From Carposina sasakii (lineage: Eukaryota; Arthropoda; Insecta; Lepidoptera; Carposinidae): DNA of 64,000 bases. Within the stretch, counting starts at the first letter, position 1; every line of letters starts with the position of its first letter. A model generated the notes under the pieces. The model was not told the origin of the DNA. It did no database searches and worked only from the letters and a program-made list of their open reading frames with translations. Below are positions 1 to 11,300 of the stretch, piece by piece. The stretch covers positions 9,121,501 through 9,185,500 of the forward strand of contig CP053159.1 in NCBI GenBank assembly GCA_014607495.2, given 5' to 3'. Made by a program: the position numbers and the translations under genes.

Positions 1-93
1 TAAATATTTCTCTATACCTACTTGTAGTCGATCGAAAACAAAATTAGGAGCAGTTTTTTAAAATCGGATGTCAAGTTGCGTGTTTATTTAAAA

Positions 94-330
94 CTAGTGG
101 ACGCCCGCGTCTTCGTCCGCGTGGACTGCAGATAAAGCAAAATGTTGAAATTACCCGGAATAAAATATTTTCCCGACATAAAAAGTAGCCTATATGTGCT
201 ATTCTGATATATAAGGTATATTATTGTAAAGTTACATTAAAATCCATTCAGTAGTTTTTAACGTGAAAGAGTAACAAACATCCATCCATATTTACCTACA
301 AACTTTCGCGTTTATAATAATATAGTAGGA
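94..330 (-). mobile_element. Helitron-like non-autonomous element
   Basis: Read on the minus strand it starts TCCTACTATATTATTATAAA and ends in CTAG next to a T. It carries the GCGGACGAAGACGC-type block before the end. TC...CTAG with insertion between A and T is the Helitron signature, and the same blocks recur at 5989, 23732, 33033 and 59064. No Rep/helicase coding is present. Confidence 0.65.
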
Positions 331-690
331 CATTCTTAAATTTTGTCTTCTCTTCTGGCTGAGTAAATACAAAACTTTACTTAACTAACATTTTTAAATA
401 TGGTATGTCCCTCCCCACGTAATATTATACTTCGGTACTTACGCGCCTCATTAAAATAGGCATCGTCCAATGAATTTCGAATGCTATCGATGTTCAATTG
501 TTTTCCTTTCCTTGTAAAATAATAGTTATAGGCATCTATAGGTACAGTGTTCCTAGACGTGTTTGTTTCTATAGGTCTTTAATGAATTTTAAGATTATAA
601 ACTCTATAATTCGATAATACTCTGGTAATGTTACATTTAAGAAACATCATGACATTATTTACCACCTTATTAAATTTAATTTCTCAACTA
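331..690. other. AT-rich stretch, nothing recognised
   Basis: No coding similarity, tRNA-like fold or repeat shared with the rest of the window was seen. Confidence 0.5.
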
Positions 691-695
691 TACTC

Positions 696-786
696 TCAAA
701 ATTTGTCAGAAGTGGCACCATGTGGTTCTATCGGCCCTTGGTGTTCTGCCTACCCCGTAAGGGATAAAGGCGTGATTATATGTGTG
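696..786 (+). repeat. LINE-type 3' end repeat, left arm of hairpin
   Basis: This is a copy of a repeat ending in a TACCCCGTAAGGGATAAAGG block and a TATG-rich tail. One frame reads GPWCSAYP, like the last residues of lepidopteran LINE frames such as the AYPSGKEA end at 30440. The next copy (849-938) lies in the opposite direction, so the pair can fold back. Confidence 0.6.
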
Positions 787-848
787 TATGTATGTATTAT
801 TACATTTGAACACTGACCAGCCAATTTACCTATCTATACATATAATCA

Positions 849-938
849 TACATATAATCACACCTTTATCCCTTACGGGGTAGGCAGAGCACCAAGGGCC
901 GATAGAACTACATGGTGCCACTTCTGACCAATTTTGAA
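849..938 (-). repeat. LINE-type 3' end repeat, right arm of hairpin
   Basis: It is the inverted partner of 696-786, with about four mismatches across some 85 bases and a spacer of about 62 bases. Other copies are at 42425, 44383, 59990 and 61063. Confidence 0.6.
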
Positions 939-960
939 CCTATATATAGGTATACATATA

Positions 961-2370
961 ATTAAAATGCTTAGTCCTGAATGACTGAAGGAATAATACA
1001 CAGCACAAATTGCTAATCTATTATTTGCATAACGTACATACATAGACTAAGAAAATATTTCCCAATATTACTACAGCGGGAAAGACGGGAAATCTTAATT
1101 TACGCGGACTAAGTTAACCACAATATAAAATAATTATTTCCATTGAGTATTTTTCTTAATTTGTTTAGGTTTATGAAAAATGTGAATATTCAAATTCGTT
1201 TGTTCCCATAACTAATAATCTCCACGCTTTCCTCGCTTGACAGCACTCTAAACTACTCGACACACTTTCATTGTCAGCGAAACAGGCAACTTACCTCTTT
1301 AAGGCAATCTCATAAGATCCATATTGAGAACACTCAAAGGAGGTAATAAAGTTTGCTTTCAACCTTTTCTCACACGCTCTCATCTATTGGTCTGCCTCGT
1401 GAGTCCGCTTAGTTTTACTGCTTACTACGTGAATCAACACTTAGTAGAACATAAAATGTTTACTATCAATCAGTGCAAAGCCATCACTTATTACTTAGTC
1501 ATCATCGTAATTCACGCCTTTCCAGAATACGTCAGCCTAAGTTTATCTGACTAACAGCCAATTTCTATACTTAACTGATATTTAGAGATTTTTTGCATAT
1601 CTCAGATTTAATCTTCAATTGTTTTCATACAAAATTTCAAATTAGGAATAAATAAATCCGAGATTTTTGATCTCTCATTTGGAATTGGCCGTAAGACTAG
1701 GCTAAACTATAGGTAAAAAGTTTGACACAAACATACAAATAAAGGTGCAACCAGGGATATGGTATCTCCTCTCATTTCTATGGATGCAACAGCCAAATCA
1801 AACCATGTTATCGCTAAAGTATGTAAACATTGTTTAAGCTAAACAACCCCTAAGATAGATATACCATACATTTCTAAATTTAGACGTGGTTTTGTTATTA
1901 CATCTAAAAAGATTATTTTTTAGATCCGTTTATACTTAATGAATCTGTGTGTCTAAGAAGTAAATATAAAGAGCTTTGAAAATAGAAAATCCATGCCCTG
2001 ATCCGAACTTAAGGCACTGCTAATTGACGTAAAATCCGTCTGTAGTAGATAAAAAGAAATAGGATTCAAAGCTTAACCTTAATACACTTATAAGACTTAG
2101 CAAAGATACCCTTAGATGAAAAAGGATACCTACAATAATATTTAAAAAAAAGATTTTGAATAAAACATACTCTTAGCTAAATTAATGGAATCAAAAATAC
2201 TATATTTTTTTAGATTGTGCCATTATGTGACGAAAATTTAGTTACTGAAATTATTAAGAGTCACAGCCCACTTATCGACTCGGAAAGGGCTCGTCACCTT
2301 ATCATTCGGAGCCTAAAAACTTCTGACCGCACATACTCTAATCGATTTAATACGAGTATAACATAACATA
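961..2370. other. Unannotated AT-rich intergenic DNA
   Basis: The only reading frames are short and lack recognisable motifs. One example near 1324-1554 has no ATG start. No repeat shared with the rest of the window was seen. Confidence 0.5.
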
Positions 2371-2469
2371 AGCGTATTGCTATCCACTGCTGGAAATAGG
2401 CCTACCCCTAGGGGGTTTTAGTATTTAAGCCGACGCTCACCATGGAGAATGGAATCTGTGTAGATCGTA

Positions 2470-3130
2470 TATCAGAATTGATCATTTCATGATGCGGATT
2501 TCAAAGGTGCACATGAAAAGTTCTCTGGCCACATCATGCGCAGATCGATGATTAAAAATCGTTTCTCGATATGGGCTAAACGCCCGATCAACAGTGGTCA
2601 TTATTGATCATATCAATATGTTACATGAATCACCGGTAGAGGTGCGCGCGTTTTATTTATGTGTGAAGATGGCTTTTTCTTTTTAGTTATAAAACAAATT
2701 AAAGAGTAGGGTGACATGCAAAGAAGTTCACGGATTGTCATATTGTATAATGTATATTAGACATGTGGTTTACTCAAAAACCTTAGCGATAGGTTAGGTT
2801 AGGTTAGACTTGACATAATGCGAGAGCGAGCGAGCGGAGCGAGCGTGCCCAGGCAGCGTCCGGCGATGGAATGAATCGCTTTTGTAAATCTTTTATTAAA
2901 TATTATATTGTGATACTATCACATAGAATAATAGCAAAAAAAATCTACTAACAAAATATGGTGTTGACGGTATTATATTACATAAATCTTAAATGGATTA
3001 TACACCCTGTTAATAATTTGGCCAATATGACAAAATCGTGAAATGTAACATAACGATCTGGTCAAATTGAATTGGCCACTTCATGTCGACCACCATGAAA
3101 TGACCATTTCATGAAATGATCAGGCCATAC
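2470..3130. repeat. Unclassified interspersed repeat with ATTTCATGAAAT ends
   Basis: The left part carries GAATTGATCATTTCATGA and the right part CATTTCATGAAATGATCAGG, which are inverted with respect to each other. The interior has three TTAGG units (2791-2806) followed by a GAGCGAGCGGAGCGAGCG block. The same blocks in the same order occur at 35089-35505. Boundaries are approximate and no coding was seen. Confidence 0.5.
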
Positions 3131-3269
3131 TATTGAAATATAGGACGCAAAAAATAAATACTCCTTCATCTAATAACTTGACACGGAAAAAAATACCGTG
3201 ATGTAACGTGTACCTAGTTGTCAGCTAACTAAAATTATAATATTGTTCTGTTGGAATAATGCAAGCTTA

Positions 3270-4243
3270 GGGGAAGATCGGGTAATGGGAGTTAGCGGGT
3301 AATAGTGGTCACCCACACATCTCCAAAAGTAATACTAATAGAAACGCGTTAAGGGTCCTCCCTGCCCGCTCTGTTCCCCTCGCCGTCGCTGCGACCGTGC
3401 CGCGTGGGTATGGCGACAGCATAGAGAATGAGAGGTGTGTTTTGTTTTTGCGGCTCGCCGATGTAAATTTTCACGGACGCAAAATATACAGTAACTTTTA
3501 TAGTTATTAATCTACTTGTATGTTACTTTTGTACGCCTTTACTTGTATATTTGGTGTAATGATTTCCTACTTAAATCCCGAGTTTTTCTAATATTTTGTG
3601 TTTATTATTTTTTCTTCATAAAATACTTGTGGGTAATGAGAATCGGGTGATCCCCATTGTCCGCTAGTGACCGCCACCCAAAGAAAAAGTTAGGGGAAAG
3701 GAAAAATATACAGGGTGATTTTTGGTCGTCATCGTTCCCAAAATCTACGGAATCTCCTCATCATCATGATCATTTTTCTCCATGGAAGCATACCTGGGAA
3801 GTGTCTGGTTTTCAAAATATTAGGGTCCAAAGTTGAGTAAATAGACTGCGTTTTTCTGCATAAATGCACATTGACGCGTGTAGCAAGATGACGCGTGTGC
3901 CGAAGAAGGGGACCGAAAGAGTAAAGAGGAATCAAAAAATCTCCAGGAATCAAACGATACCTCTGTATCAGACGTGACGCGATTTGTGTTAGATTTTTGT
4001 ATGATCCTCATTGCCCACAAGGTGACCTCAATTACCCGTGACTTAGTGCAATGGGAGTCAAATCATTTTTTTTTTGTACTTTTATATTTCCCAAAGATGA
4101 TTATTAATGTGATGATTAACTGATCTCAAATTATAGCTAATTAAGTAAATTTTGTTATGAGACGGTTGCAATAAAAATTTTGTTAATTTTAGCTTTTGTA
4201 TTCTAATTCTTGCTTAATTGACTCCCATTACCCAATCTTCCCC
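3270..4243. mobile_element. TA-flanked DNA transposon, non-autonomous
   Basis: Its ends are 23-bp inverted repeats (GGGGAAGATCGGGTAATGGG and complement, one mismatch), flanked on both sides by TA. The 4646-4748 copy preserves the target without the insert, which confirms a 2-bp TA duplication. The length is 974 bp including a nested MITE fragment from 3711. No transposase frame remains. TA duplication fits the Tc1/mariner group, but the superfamily is not proved. Confidence 0.8.
3711..3890 (-). mobile_element. Truncated CAGGGTG MITE (TTTTTGGTCGTC family)
   Basis: It begins CAGGGTGATTTTTGGTCGTC after a TA and is nested in the 3270-4243 transposon. It matches the ends of the copies at 13664, 36016, 39738 and 43155, and stops near 3890 without the other terminus. 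Confidence 0.7.
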
Positions 4244-4645
4244 TAATAGGATTTATAAGACTATTTATTAATAGGAACAATTTTACAATTTTAGTTAGCT
4301 GACAACTACACGTTACATCACGGTATTTTTCTTCGTGTCAAGTTATTAGATGAAGGCTATGATTTATTACAACAGTAGATAGGTTACGTTCATACCGCGC
4401 GATGCTACAATATTTGTTTAGATAACTATTAAAATGTAGTAATGATTGACAAAGAAAGGATGAAGGAGTTTTTATTTTTTTATTTATTACTCGTATATTT
4501 CAATACCCTCCTCTGGACGCAAACCCAGTGCAGCAGTGAAGGTTAGGTGCTCCTTCGATCCTTAGCATCATAGTCATCCTTCGTCATCAGTTTTCTCTTC
4601 AAACATAAGTAAGTAAAACTTCTTATTTTGTTATTTTACAGGTAA

Positions 4646-4748
4646 GTTTAAATGTAGTTGTCAGCTAACTAAAATTGTAGATAATATTGTTCCTATTAAT
4701 AAATAGGTAGTCTTTTAAATCCTATTAAGCTTGCATTATTCCAACAGA
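4646..4748 (-). repeat. Uninterrupted partial copy of the 3163 MITE
   Basis: Read on the minus strand it runs from TCTGTTGGAATAATGCAAGC through TTAATAGGATTTA to the GTTAGCTGACAACTAC block. This matches the two flanks of the 3270-4243 insertion joined at a single TA. Confidence 0.8.
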
Positions 4749-4759
4749 TACAATAAAAA

Positions 4760-5392
4760 ATAAATAAAAAAGACCTTGCATTGCGTCTATCTATGGCCAC
4801 CTGCCTGGGGTTGGTAACCGAAATGTGATTTTCGGACTATATGAGTATCGTTAATATTGGGGGCGGTGCTGCCCACCTCCCGGAAACAATTAAATGCCTC
4901 CTACGATACCTACAGGCAGACATAGGAGGATGCTATTCTACTGGGCTGACATTACACGAATCAACATCATAGCCACTGTCCTCGCCTCGGACAAGCCCCG
5001 GTTGAACCACGAATGGTCAACCTGCTCCGTAGCCAACATCACGTCTCTTAGTTCACCTTTTCCGCCTGACAAGGTCAAACAGCAGCGGTCGGCGAGCCGT
5101 AAGCGCGGTGTAGCCTAGCCGTAGTCGCGTTAACGTACGGGAGCTGCTGATCTGCTTCCATTACGTCCATACATGGTTCATACGAGGCGAAAAGTTATCG
5201 GTGTCGATCCCTTTCCGATATGTGTTTGTTATTAAGTTATTATACGCTAACTGTAATAATTTTTTTTTTCATAAACTTTGCTGTCCCTCGTACCCCTTCA
5301 GGGCTCAATTTACGTTAAATCTTATTACATAGGGGACGGGAAAAATTGGAAAAGAGCAGGTGTATTTGTTTTTAATGAAAAAATCAATTTGC
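4760..5392. other. Moderately GC-rich unclassified segment
   Basis: The segment between about 4780 and 5200 is richer in GC than its surroundings and ends near a poly(T) run. An open frame at 4894-5118 has no family resemblance. It could be an old retroelement tail; I cannot assign it. Confidence 0.35.
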
Positions 5393-5393
5393 T

Positions 5394-5529
5394 TAGGGTA
5401 AAGACACACGGACTGCAATTCAACTGCAAATCGACTGCAAAATTGCAGTTCCGATGCAGTTTTAATGCAGCAGCACGTAGCGTGCAGTGGACTTGCAGTT
5501 GGATTGCAGTTCGTGTGTCTTCACCCTTA
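5394..5529. mobile_element. Short MITE with CTGCA-rich interior
   Basis: The inverted ends read TTAGGGTAAAGACACACGGA and, from the other side, TAAGGGTGAAGACACACGAA, continuing into ACTGCAATTCAACTGCAA. The interior repeats CTGCA/TGCAG motifs many times. It is about 136 bp with no coding capacity. The termini resemble hAT-type ends but the target duplication is unclear. Confidence 0.65.
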
Positions 5530-5988
5530 CAATATTTACACCTAGCCCTCTATAAACGTTACTGTAATCCTGTCCTGACTACTCCATTTTGGGAAAACTG
5601 TCGTATGTATATGTAGAATTCGAGCTATAGATATATTTGTAGCAATTTCATATAGTTGTAGCAAATCCGTAGATTTATTTACCTAAGCGTTATATTTATA
5701 TACGTAGGCACTATATTTAGAAAGGACTGTTTACTGAACATTTATATGAATTTTGTCCGATGAAAGAAATGTGTTACATCATTAGCCAAAACTGGTAGAT
5801 TATCAGAGAAGATCCTTAACTAAATCCTATTTCGATGATGAACCTCTATCGATTCGATGGAAAAATCAGGTTACTTTGTCTAAACCATTAGGATGGTGAT
5901 AGAGGGCTGGGCATCCATAAGGCAGGCAAGACTCTTGTAAATAGATAACCTATTGCAACATCCAGATTCAGACTAGAGACTCTTCTAT
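5530..5988. other. AT-rich intergenic DNA, nothing recognised
   Basis: No coding signal or repeat shared with the rest of the window was seen. Confidence 0.45.
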
Positions 5989-6125
5989 TCTACTAATATT
6001 ATAAACGTGAAAGTTTGTAAGTATAGATGGATGGATGGACTTTTTATTCCGGGAAAATATTTTTATCCCGGATAATTTCGACATTTTCTATAGTTCACGA
6101 GGACGAAGTCGCGGGTGTCCACTAG
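5989..6125 (+). mobile_element. Helitron-like element, internally deleted
   Basis: The start TCTACTAATATTATAAACG and the end GCGGGTGTCCACTAG followed by T match the Helitron family at 94 and 59064. At 137 bp it is a short internally deleted copy. Confidence 0.65.
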
Positions 6126-6590
6126 TATATTATATTTTATCTAAGTTTTAGATTTCTTTTTGTACCAGAACAATATTATCACTAAAAAAATGTGACTATG
6201 ATTTTCTTTTGTATTCCATAAACAGAAATGGGGCAACAGCAAGTAATAAACAAAAGTATCAAAGTAATATTTAATGTGCCATAAAAATGTATGCAAGTTG
6301 CTCTACCTACGAGTACCAGCAAAGCTTTGTGTGACTTGACGCTCATTTTAATTCATCACCGAGAGAATATAAAAGCATAAAAAGCTCTCTGAGTTTTAAG
6401 AAACCCGTTTTGTAATTTTTAAACAAATATTGGTGCGTGTTTTCGTAATTATTTGCACTGCAAAGATACTAGACATTTTATGTAAATAAATAATTATTAT
6501 TTATTCCTTCATCTCACTTTCAGACTTCATCTGCAAAAAATACCAAACAGCTCTCTATTTTATCTATCTTTTGTTCGACAACTATGTTGC
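6126..6590. other. AT-rich intergenic DNA, nothing recognised
   Basis: No supported gene or shared repeat was seen. Confidence 0.45.
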
Positions 6591-6800
6591 GTTTATAATA
6601 TGGTCACATAGCAAAAGTTGCTAAAAAATTGTGTAGGTGGTCGGGTGCTGTTGTAATAATTTGTTATTTTAAAAAGGGACTTGCCCACCCTTATTTGAAG
6701 GCTTATGCTACCACATTTGGGCACTAAATCAAATTGTAATTTTACAGATGGATATGATTTTAATAATTAATTCGGGTAAGCACAAAATAACATTCATCAA
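6590..6800 (-). repeat. Solo copy of the long-TIR element arm
   Basis: Blocks such as GGTCACATAGCAAAAGTTGC, GGACTTGCCCACC and GAAGGCTTATGCTACCACAT recur in diverged form in both arms of the 50289-54141 structure. Only the arm-like part is present here. Confidence 0.55.
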
Positions 6801-6956
6801 GTCATCATCCCAATTACAATATTTCTTGAGATTGGATTCAGCATTTATCTTTGTCATTTCAGAATTTACAACTCTTCTCATTTCCTTATAATTCACAATG
6901 TAAATATAAAGAGAAAATATGAGTATCATATAATTATGATAATGTACTTAAATATA

Positions 6957-7427
6957 CAGGGTGTTTGTGACAGCCAGGCAAATATTGATACCATGACTTC
7001 AGACCATGATTCTGAGGTGGAAAAGACAGAAAATTTTCGCAGGAAAATTCCAAAATTTTCCATATTTTTTTTATTTTTCAGAAAAAAATATTTTAGTTCG
7101 TTTAATTAGGCCTTAGATAATGACTTATAAATAAAATTTTAACCAAAAGATAATTTTCAAAAAAAAAATCCCTCAAAAAGATTCAAAAACCTGATCAACC
7201 CTAATGGAGAGTCACAAGTGATCCAAAAAACAGCAATGTGTCACACAATAACCAATAAACCCATTTAATTAGTCACAGGATCGCCCGATATAATTGGCGC
7301 AGAGAGCAAAGATTACTGAAAATCTAATCAAAAATATATTTCCTGCGAGTTATAACACTGTCGTATAACTCAGCAGAATGGTACTTGTTCAGCATTTCAG
7401 TATTTGCCTGGATGTCCCCACGCCCTG
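6957..7427 (+). mobile_element. CAGGGTG MITE (GACAGCCAGGCAAATA family), copy 1
   Basis: It begins CAGGGTGTTTGTGACAGCCA and ends with the complement of a related sequence (TATTTGCCTGG...CGCCCTG). TA flanks both sides. It is 471 bp with no coding. It resembles 11301-11784 along its whole length, including the CATGACTTCAGACCATGATT block. Confidence 0.8.
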
Positions 7428-7429
7428 TA

Positions 7430-8589
7430 TGTACTTATTGTGAAAAAATCCTAAAATTTTATAGTATAATTTAATAATACTTACCTAACCTATTTAAAAT
7501 ACGCTACAATAAATTCTCAAATTTTCATTATATTAAATCTTCATCGTGGGACCTTCCCCAATGTTAATTCGTCGGTAAAAACATTAAAAACGTATCTTGA
7601 ATAGGAAAGCGGCAGAGCAATCGCGATCGCTTCCACGCGGCCATTGTTAACATTTATTGTTGGCAAGTAGATACGAAGAAAGCGAACGACCATTGATGGC
7701 ACGCGAATATAATTTCGTTTCGTTTTAACATTTTCGCCATAATGCCTCGAAATTAAGACGAGAAAGTGCGCCATGAAATCTGTTCGGTTGATTTTCTTTT
7801 TTGTAATGTTTATGGATTTAAATCGACATTTTATTGCCCTTATTTTTATGAATACCTAAGGATTTTAACGGTATTTGGTTGGTATTAAGATTATTTGAAA
7901 ACGATTCATCATTTCGACGGTTTTCGTTTTTTCCATTGTACATTTATTTTATTATCGTATTTTTTTAAAGTAACAGGTATTAAATATAACTGATGATGTA
8001 GCTGTAGCAATAGACTGTAGTGGTGTCTGTAGGTCACAAAATACCAATTCACATCATCAGATCACATCATCTTCTTCAGACCAGATCAGATGAGTTGAGA
8101 ACCTACAACATGTGTAGGTATTACTGCTCCGGCTGTCCTTCTCCCCTTAATAATCCCCTATCCTATGGGCGTTAAAAACATTATGTAACAGAGATTAAAG
8201 GTTTATTCCTTGTGTACAACAAAGTCATGAACCTTATCATTGAAAAGTTTCACCTGTAAAGAGAGATAATAAGAAACTGGTCAAGGAGTCACTCATAATA
8301 AGATAGCCACTGTTTATTTCTGTTTAGTTTACGCACACAGCTGTTTGTAGACAAATTAACAGATAATTTATAAACTAAACAAATGAAGATATATGTAATT
8401 CTAGATCGGTGCTATATATGTCAAGAGTATTCAGGAGTATTTATTTACCAAATTGCAGTCTTGAGTGTCTGGACCACTTAAAGGTGAACTAGATAATTAA
8501 GATCATATTCTTCCATAAGATAATGTTTTATCATGAGGGCGTTTTTTTAAATCAAGTCATTTACCTATCTATACAGGTACGTACATAAT
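7430..8589. other. Intergenic DNA, nothing recognised
   Basis: The segment at 7541-7774 is open on the minus strand but has no recognised motif. A non-coding regulatory element cannot be excluded. Confidence 0.45.
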
Positions 8590-8675
8590 CAGGGTGTGAA
8601 TGAGGAGAATATCGAAATGTTAAACAAGTACCATTGTGTTGAGTTAAAATACGACAGTATATAGCTATCGGGATG
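8590..8675 (+). mobile_element. Partial CAGGGTG MITE end
   Basis: CAGGGTGTGAATGAGGAGAA followed by ATCGAAATGTTAAACAAGTA resembles the start of the copy at 10163. The inner boundary and the second end are lost. Confidence 0.5.
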
Positions 8676-8730
8676 AAAAAATAACGTTGCCAAAATGTAT
8701 AAAAAAAAAGAGATGGTCATCCGAGTAATT

Positions 8731-8801
8731 GACCCGGTAGCTCAGTGGTAAGAGCCCTGGCACGGAATGCAGTGGTGGTGGGTTCGATTCCCACTCGGGT
8801 G
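8731..8801 (+). pseudogene. Degenerate tRNA-like sequence or SINE head
   Basis: It has a near-complete cloverleaf outline: acceptor stem GACCCGG with TCGGGTG (six of seven pairs, one wobble), D stem GCTC/GAGC, and a perfect T arm GTGGG-TTCGATT-CCCAC. Pol III box A (TAGCTCAGTGGTA) and box B (GGTTCGATTCC) are intact. The anticodon arm is abnormal: the stem pairs only with a bulged G and a five-base loop, so no anticodon can be assigned. It is likely a tRNA pseudogene or SINE head. Confidence 0.55.
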
Positions 8802-10160
8802 AAGAATTTTTTCCATTTCTTTATTAATAGTGTTATTACTTGCAAGAAATGCATTCCCTTTTGATAGATTTATCAATTGCATACCTTCAATAAATTACAT
8901 TTAAGATTTACGATACGAAGTTACGTTCCGATAACTCGAAGAAATTTAGATGGTTCTCATTCGATTAGTCGGAGCACCGATATAAGATAGGTAAGTATGT
9001 CTCAAGAGACCAACCTGCCCCAGTTTTATGAGAGAAAATCAAAAATAAACACGTCGTTTCGGTCGCCTTACGGAAAAGGAAAATCACGTCATTATTTATT
9101 ACTAACTTGTTGGTTTAGAATGAGTAGAATTTAGCTGCACTCCCTCTGGGCCATCTTCAACGGTACGTTCAACATTGTTGTACAAAAATTCATGGCCTTG
9201 TAACATGTAATTTCTCAAGTAGGTGAAGCTATATTTTTTGATACATAGGTACCTATATTTAAGATTCATTTACATGATATCATTTTCTTGCCTGCTGCTA
9301 CAATTTCAATGAAGCAATAAATTACGGTTAATATTGTCTTATGTATCATTGTTAACACTTAGACAATTTTTTACTAATCAATGGCATATCAATAACTGAA
9401 TGCAATTAGGTACTGCTCTAAGTAAGCTTTTACTGCCTTTCCCAACTCTGGTGATAAATGTCGTGTTACATATGTAGGAATGCCAGGCAATGCATGGCAG
9501 GCTTTCTTCGAAAGACTTAATCTTACGTTACAGTTGCGATTTGGTGACTCGCCTGTATTTTAACATTGCATATTCGATTATACAGGCAAATGCATTCAGT
9601 GAAGGAGTAGCGTTTCAGAAGAGAGTCACCTGAAATAAAATAGTAGAACTAACCCTCGAAATGCAGAAAGAAGACGCTTTTCCAATGGTAGATACCTTAC
9701 CTTACGGTCGATTCACGGCCACATTCATTTAATCCTGGAAACAAACCTGTAGAGGTGGTATTAATAATAATATTTCAATTAGTGTGATACCACGTTCTAT
9801 AATTTTGTATTGGATGTGTAAAAATGCGGTTATTTATAAGTGCCTAGTGTGACTGAAATATACTGAATCCTGCTAAATTTATACACCGTATTCCAAGCAA
9901 ACATTGTTTGCAAGAACCAACACTTTGGTAACAGTATCTTGCCACACAATATGCGACATAATATGTCGGTATATTTCCCAACATTCTTACATACGCAATA
10001 AGGTGCAAAATGAATGAACATACCAAGCTTTATACTTTTATGGGTAGTAAACCGTCATATTTTTTCACAATAATACCAAATTGCACCTTTTTATTAAGGT
10101 TAGAGGATTATAAAAGGATAGCTTTATCCAGTAAATGTGATCAAAGTTTATTCGAGTATA
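8802..10160. other. Intergenic AT-rich DNA, nothing recognised
   Basis: Only short frames without motifs occur, for example at 9830-10026 on the minus strand. Confidence 0.45.
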
Positions 10161-10162
10161 TA

Positions 10163-10369
10163 CAGGGTGTGAGTGACAGCCAGGAAAATACGGAAATGTT
10201 TAACAAATAATACTGAGTGACTAAGTTATAACTACCAGGAAATGCATTTTATATCGAACGATCTTATGGCTAGTTAAAAAAAATCTCTGAATTTTTCAGT
10301 GGTTTTCGCCTCAGAATAATGGTCTCAAGTCAGCATGTCAATATTTGCCTGGCTGTCACCTACATCCTC
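10163..10369 (-). mobile_element. CAGGGTG MITE (GACAGCCAGG family), short form
   Basis: The termini are CAGGGTGTGAGTGACAGCCA and the complement of a GTGACAGCCAGGCAAATA end. TA flanks both sides, with CGAGT just outside each. At 207 bp it is less than half the length of the 6957 and 11301 copies. It retains the AATGGTCTCAAGTCAG block near one end, which marks it as inverted relative to them. Confidence 0.72.
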
Positions 10370-10371
10370 TA

Positions 10372-11298
10372 TACGAGTGTCATCATCCATTGTGTTAACA
10401 ACAGAACAGCCTATATTACCTGTTCTGTGGTGTTAACGATGTTGTGGAACTATGAACTATGAAAACGTTTTTTTTTCTCATTTTTAATGGGGGTTTTTAC
10501 CCAAGGGAATATGTCAACCCCATTGTATTACCTATTTTATATAAAGGATAAACATTCTATTATTTAACTACTGATGCAGGACTGTGATTAGCTTGCATAA
10601 CATAATAGCACGAGTAGAAATCGGCTCAGATAGAATTGTTTGCATGATACAAATTTATCTTGAACTCCCTCAATCAGCTATGAGAATTCCACTGCTGAAA
10701 ATACGAACTATGTAGCTCCCTCAACCACCTCCACTATGACCGGCTGGAAGGGCCCTGCATCCAGATATATCCCAATTGGATTTTAAAATCTCTTTAATAT
10801 CTTGTGTCAAATCAAAGTTATGTTTTACGATTTATTGATATCTGTATATATAAAAGTTTTAAGCCATGACGCCAGTCAACCCGGCACAGCTTAACAATTT
10901 ATAAGCAAAGTATCGATTGGTCTATTAAGTATTCTATGACCTGATAAACAAGACTGGTAAAAGCCACAGAGCATCAGAGTAACAGATACAAGCCTTGAGT
11001 TCTTCAGCCATGTCATTGTGTGTTCAGGTTTTGTAAATGATACTTTTTTTGTGAATATGTTAGGAAGGATAACATATGGTGCATTTGCACTAACTATCGA
11101 TCTATTAATTATTATTGTTTAGGTCAAGAGAAGCCGACACAATATCATTTTATTTCCAAGGCAAAGTCACAAAGTAGATCTCACCACATAATATTACTTA
11201 TATAGACAGATACCATCCAAGGAATTTCCCAAGAATCTCAATGCCACCAACCCAATTGGTTTTCAGGTGGCTTAACAGTTACAACCTTACCATACTTA
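10372..11298. other. Intergenic DNA, nothing recognised
   Basis: No coding similarity or shared repeat was seen. Confidence 0.45.
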
Positions 11299-11300
11299 TA

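Larger units (their letters stand above)
3163..4357. mobile_element. Palindromic MITE split by a second transposon
   Basis: The outer arms (about 3163-3250 and 4270-4357) are inverted repeats of about 85 bp, both starting CTTCATCTAATAACTTGACA from the outside. Removing the inner element at 3270-4243 leaves a MITE of about 220 bp. A partial third copy in the opposite direction lies at 4646-4748. Confidence 0.7.

Noticed and set aside
2791..2806. Telomere or telomere fusion site
   Set aside because: Only three TTAGG units, found at the same place in both copies of a dispersed repeat.
3729..4020. Two overlapping minus-strand frames
   Set aside because: They lie in MITE and transposon sequence that recurs as non-coding repeats elsewhere in the window.
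5278..5616. A 112-codon plus-strand frame
   Set aside because: It has no ATG at its start and runs through the MITE at 5394-5529; no protein resemblance.
7541..7774. A 77-codon minus-strand frame near somewhat GC-richer DNA
   Set aside because: No recognisable motif, signal peptide or repeat; many frames of this size occur by chance here.
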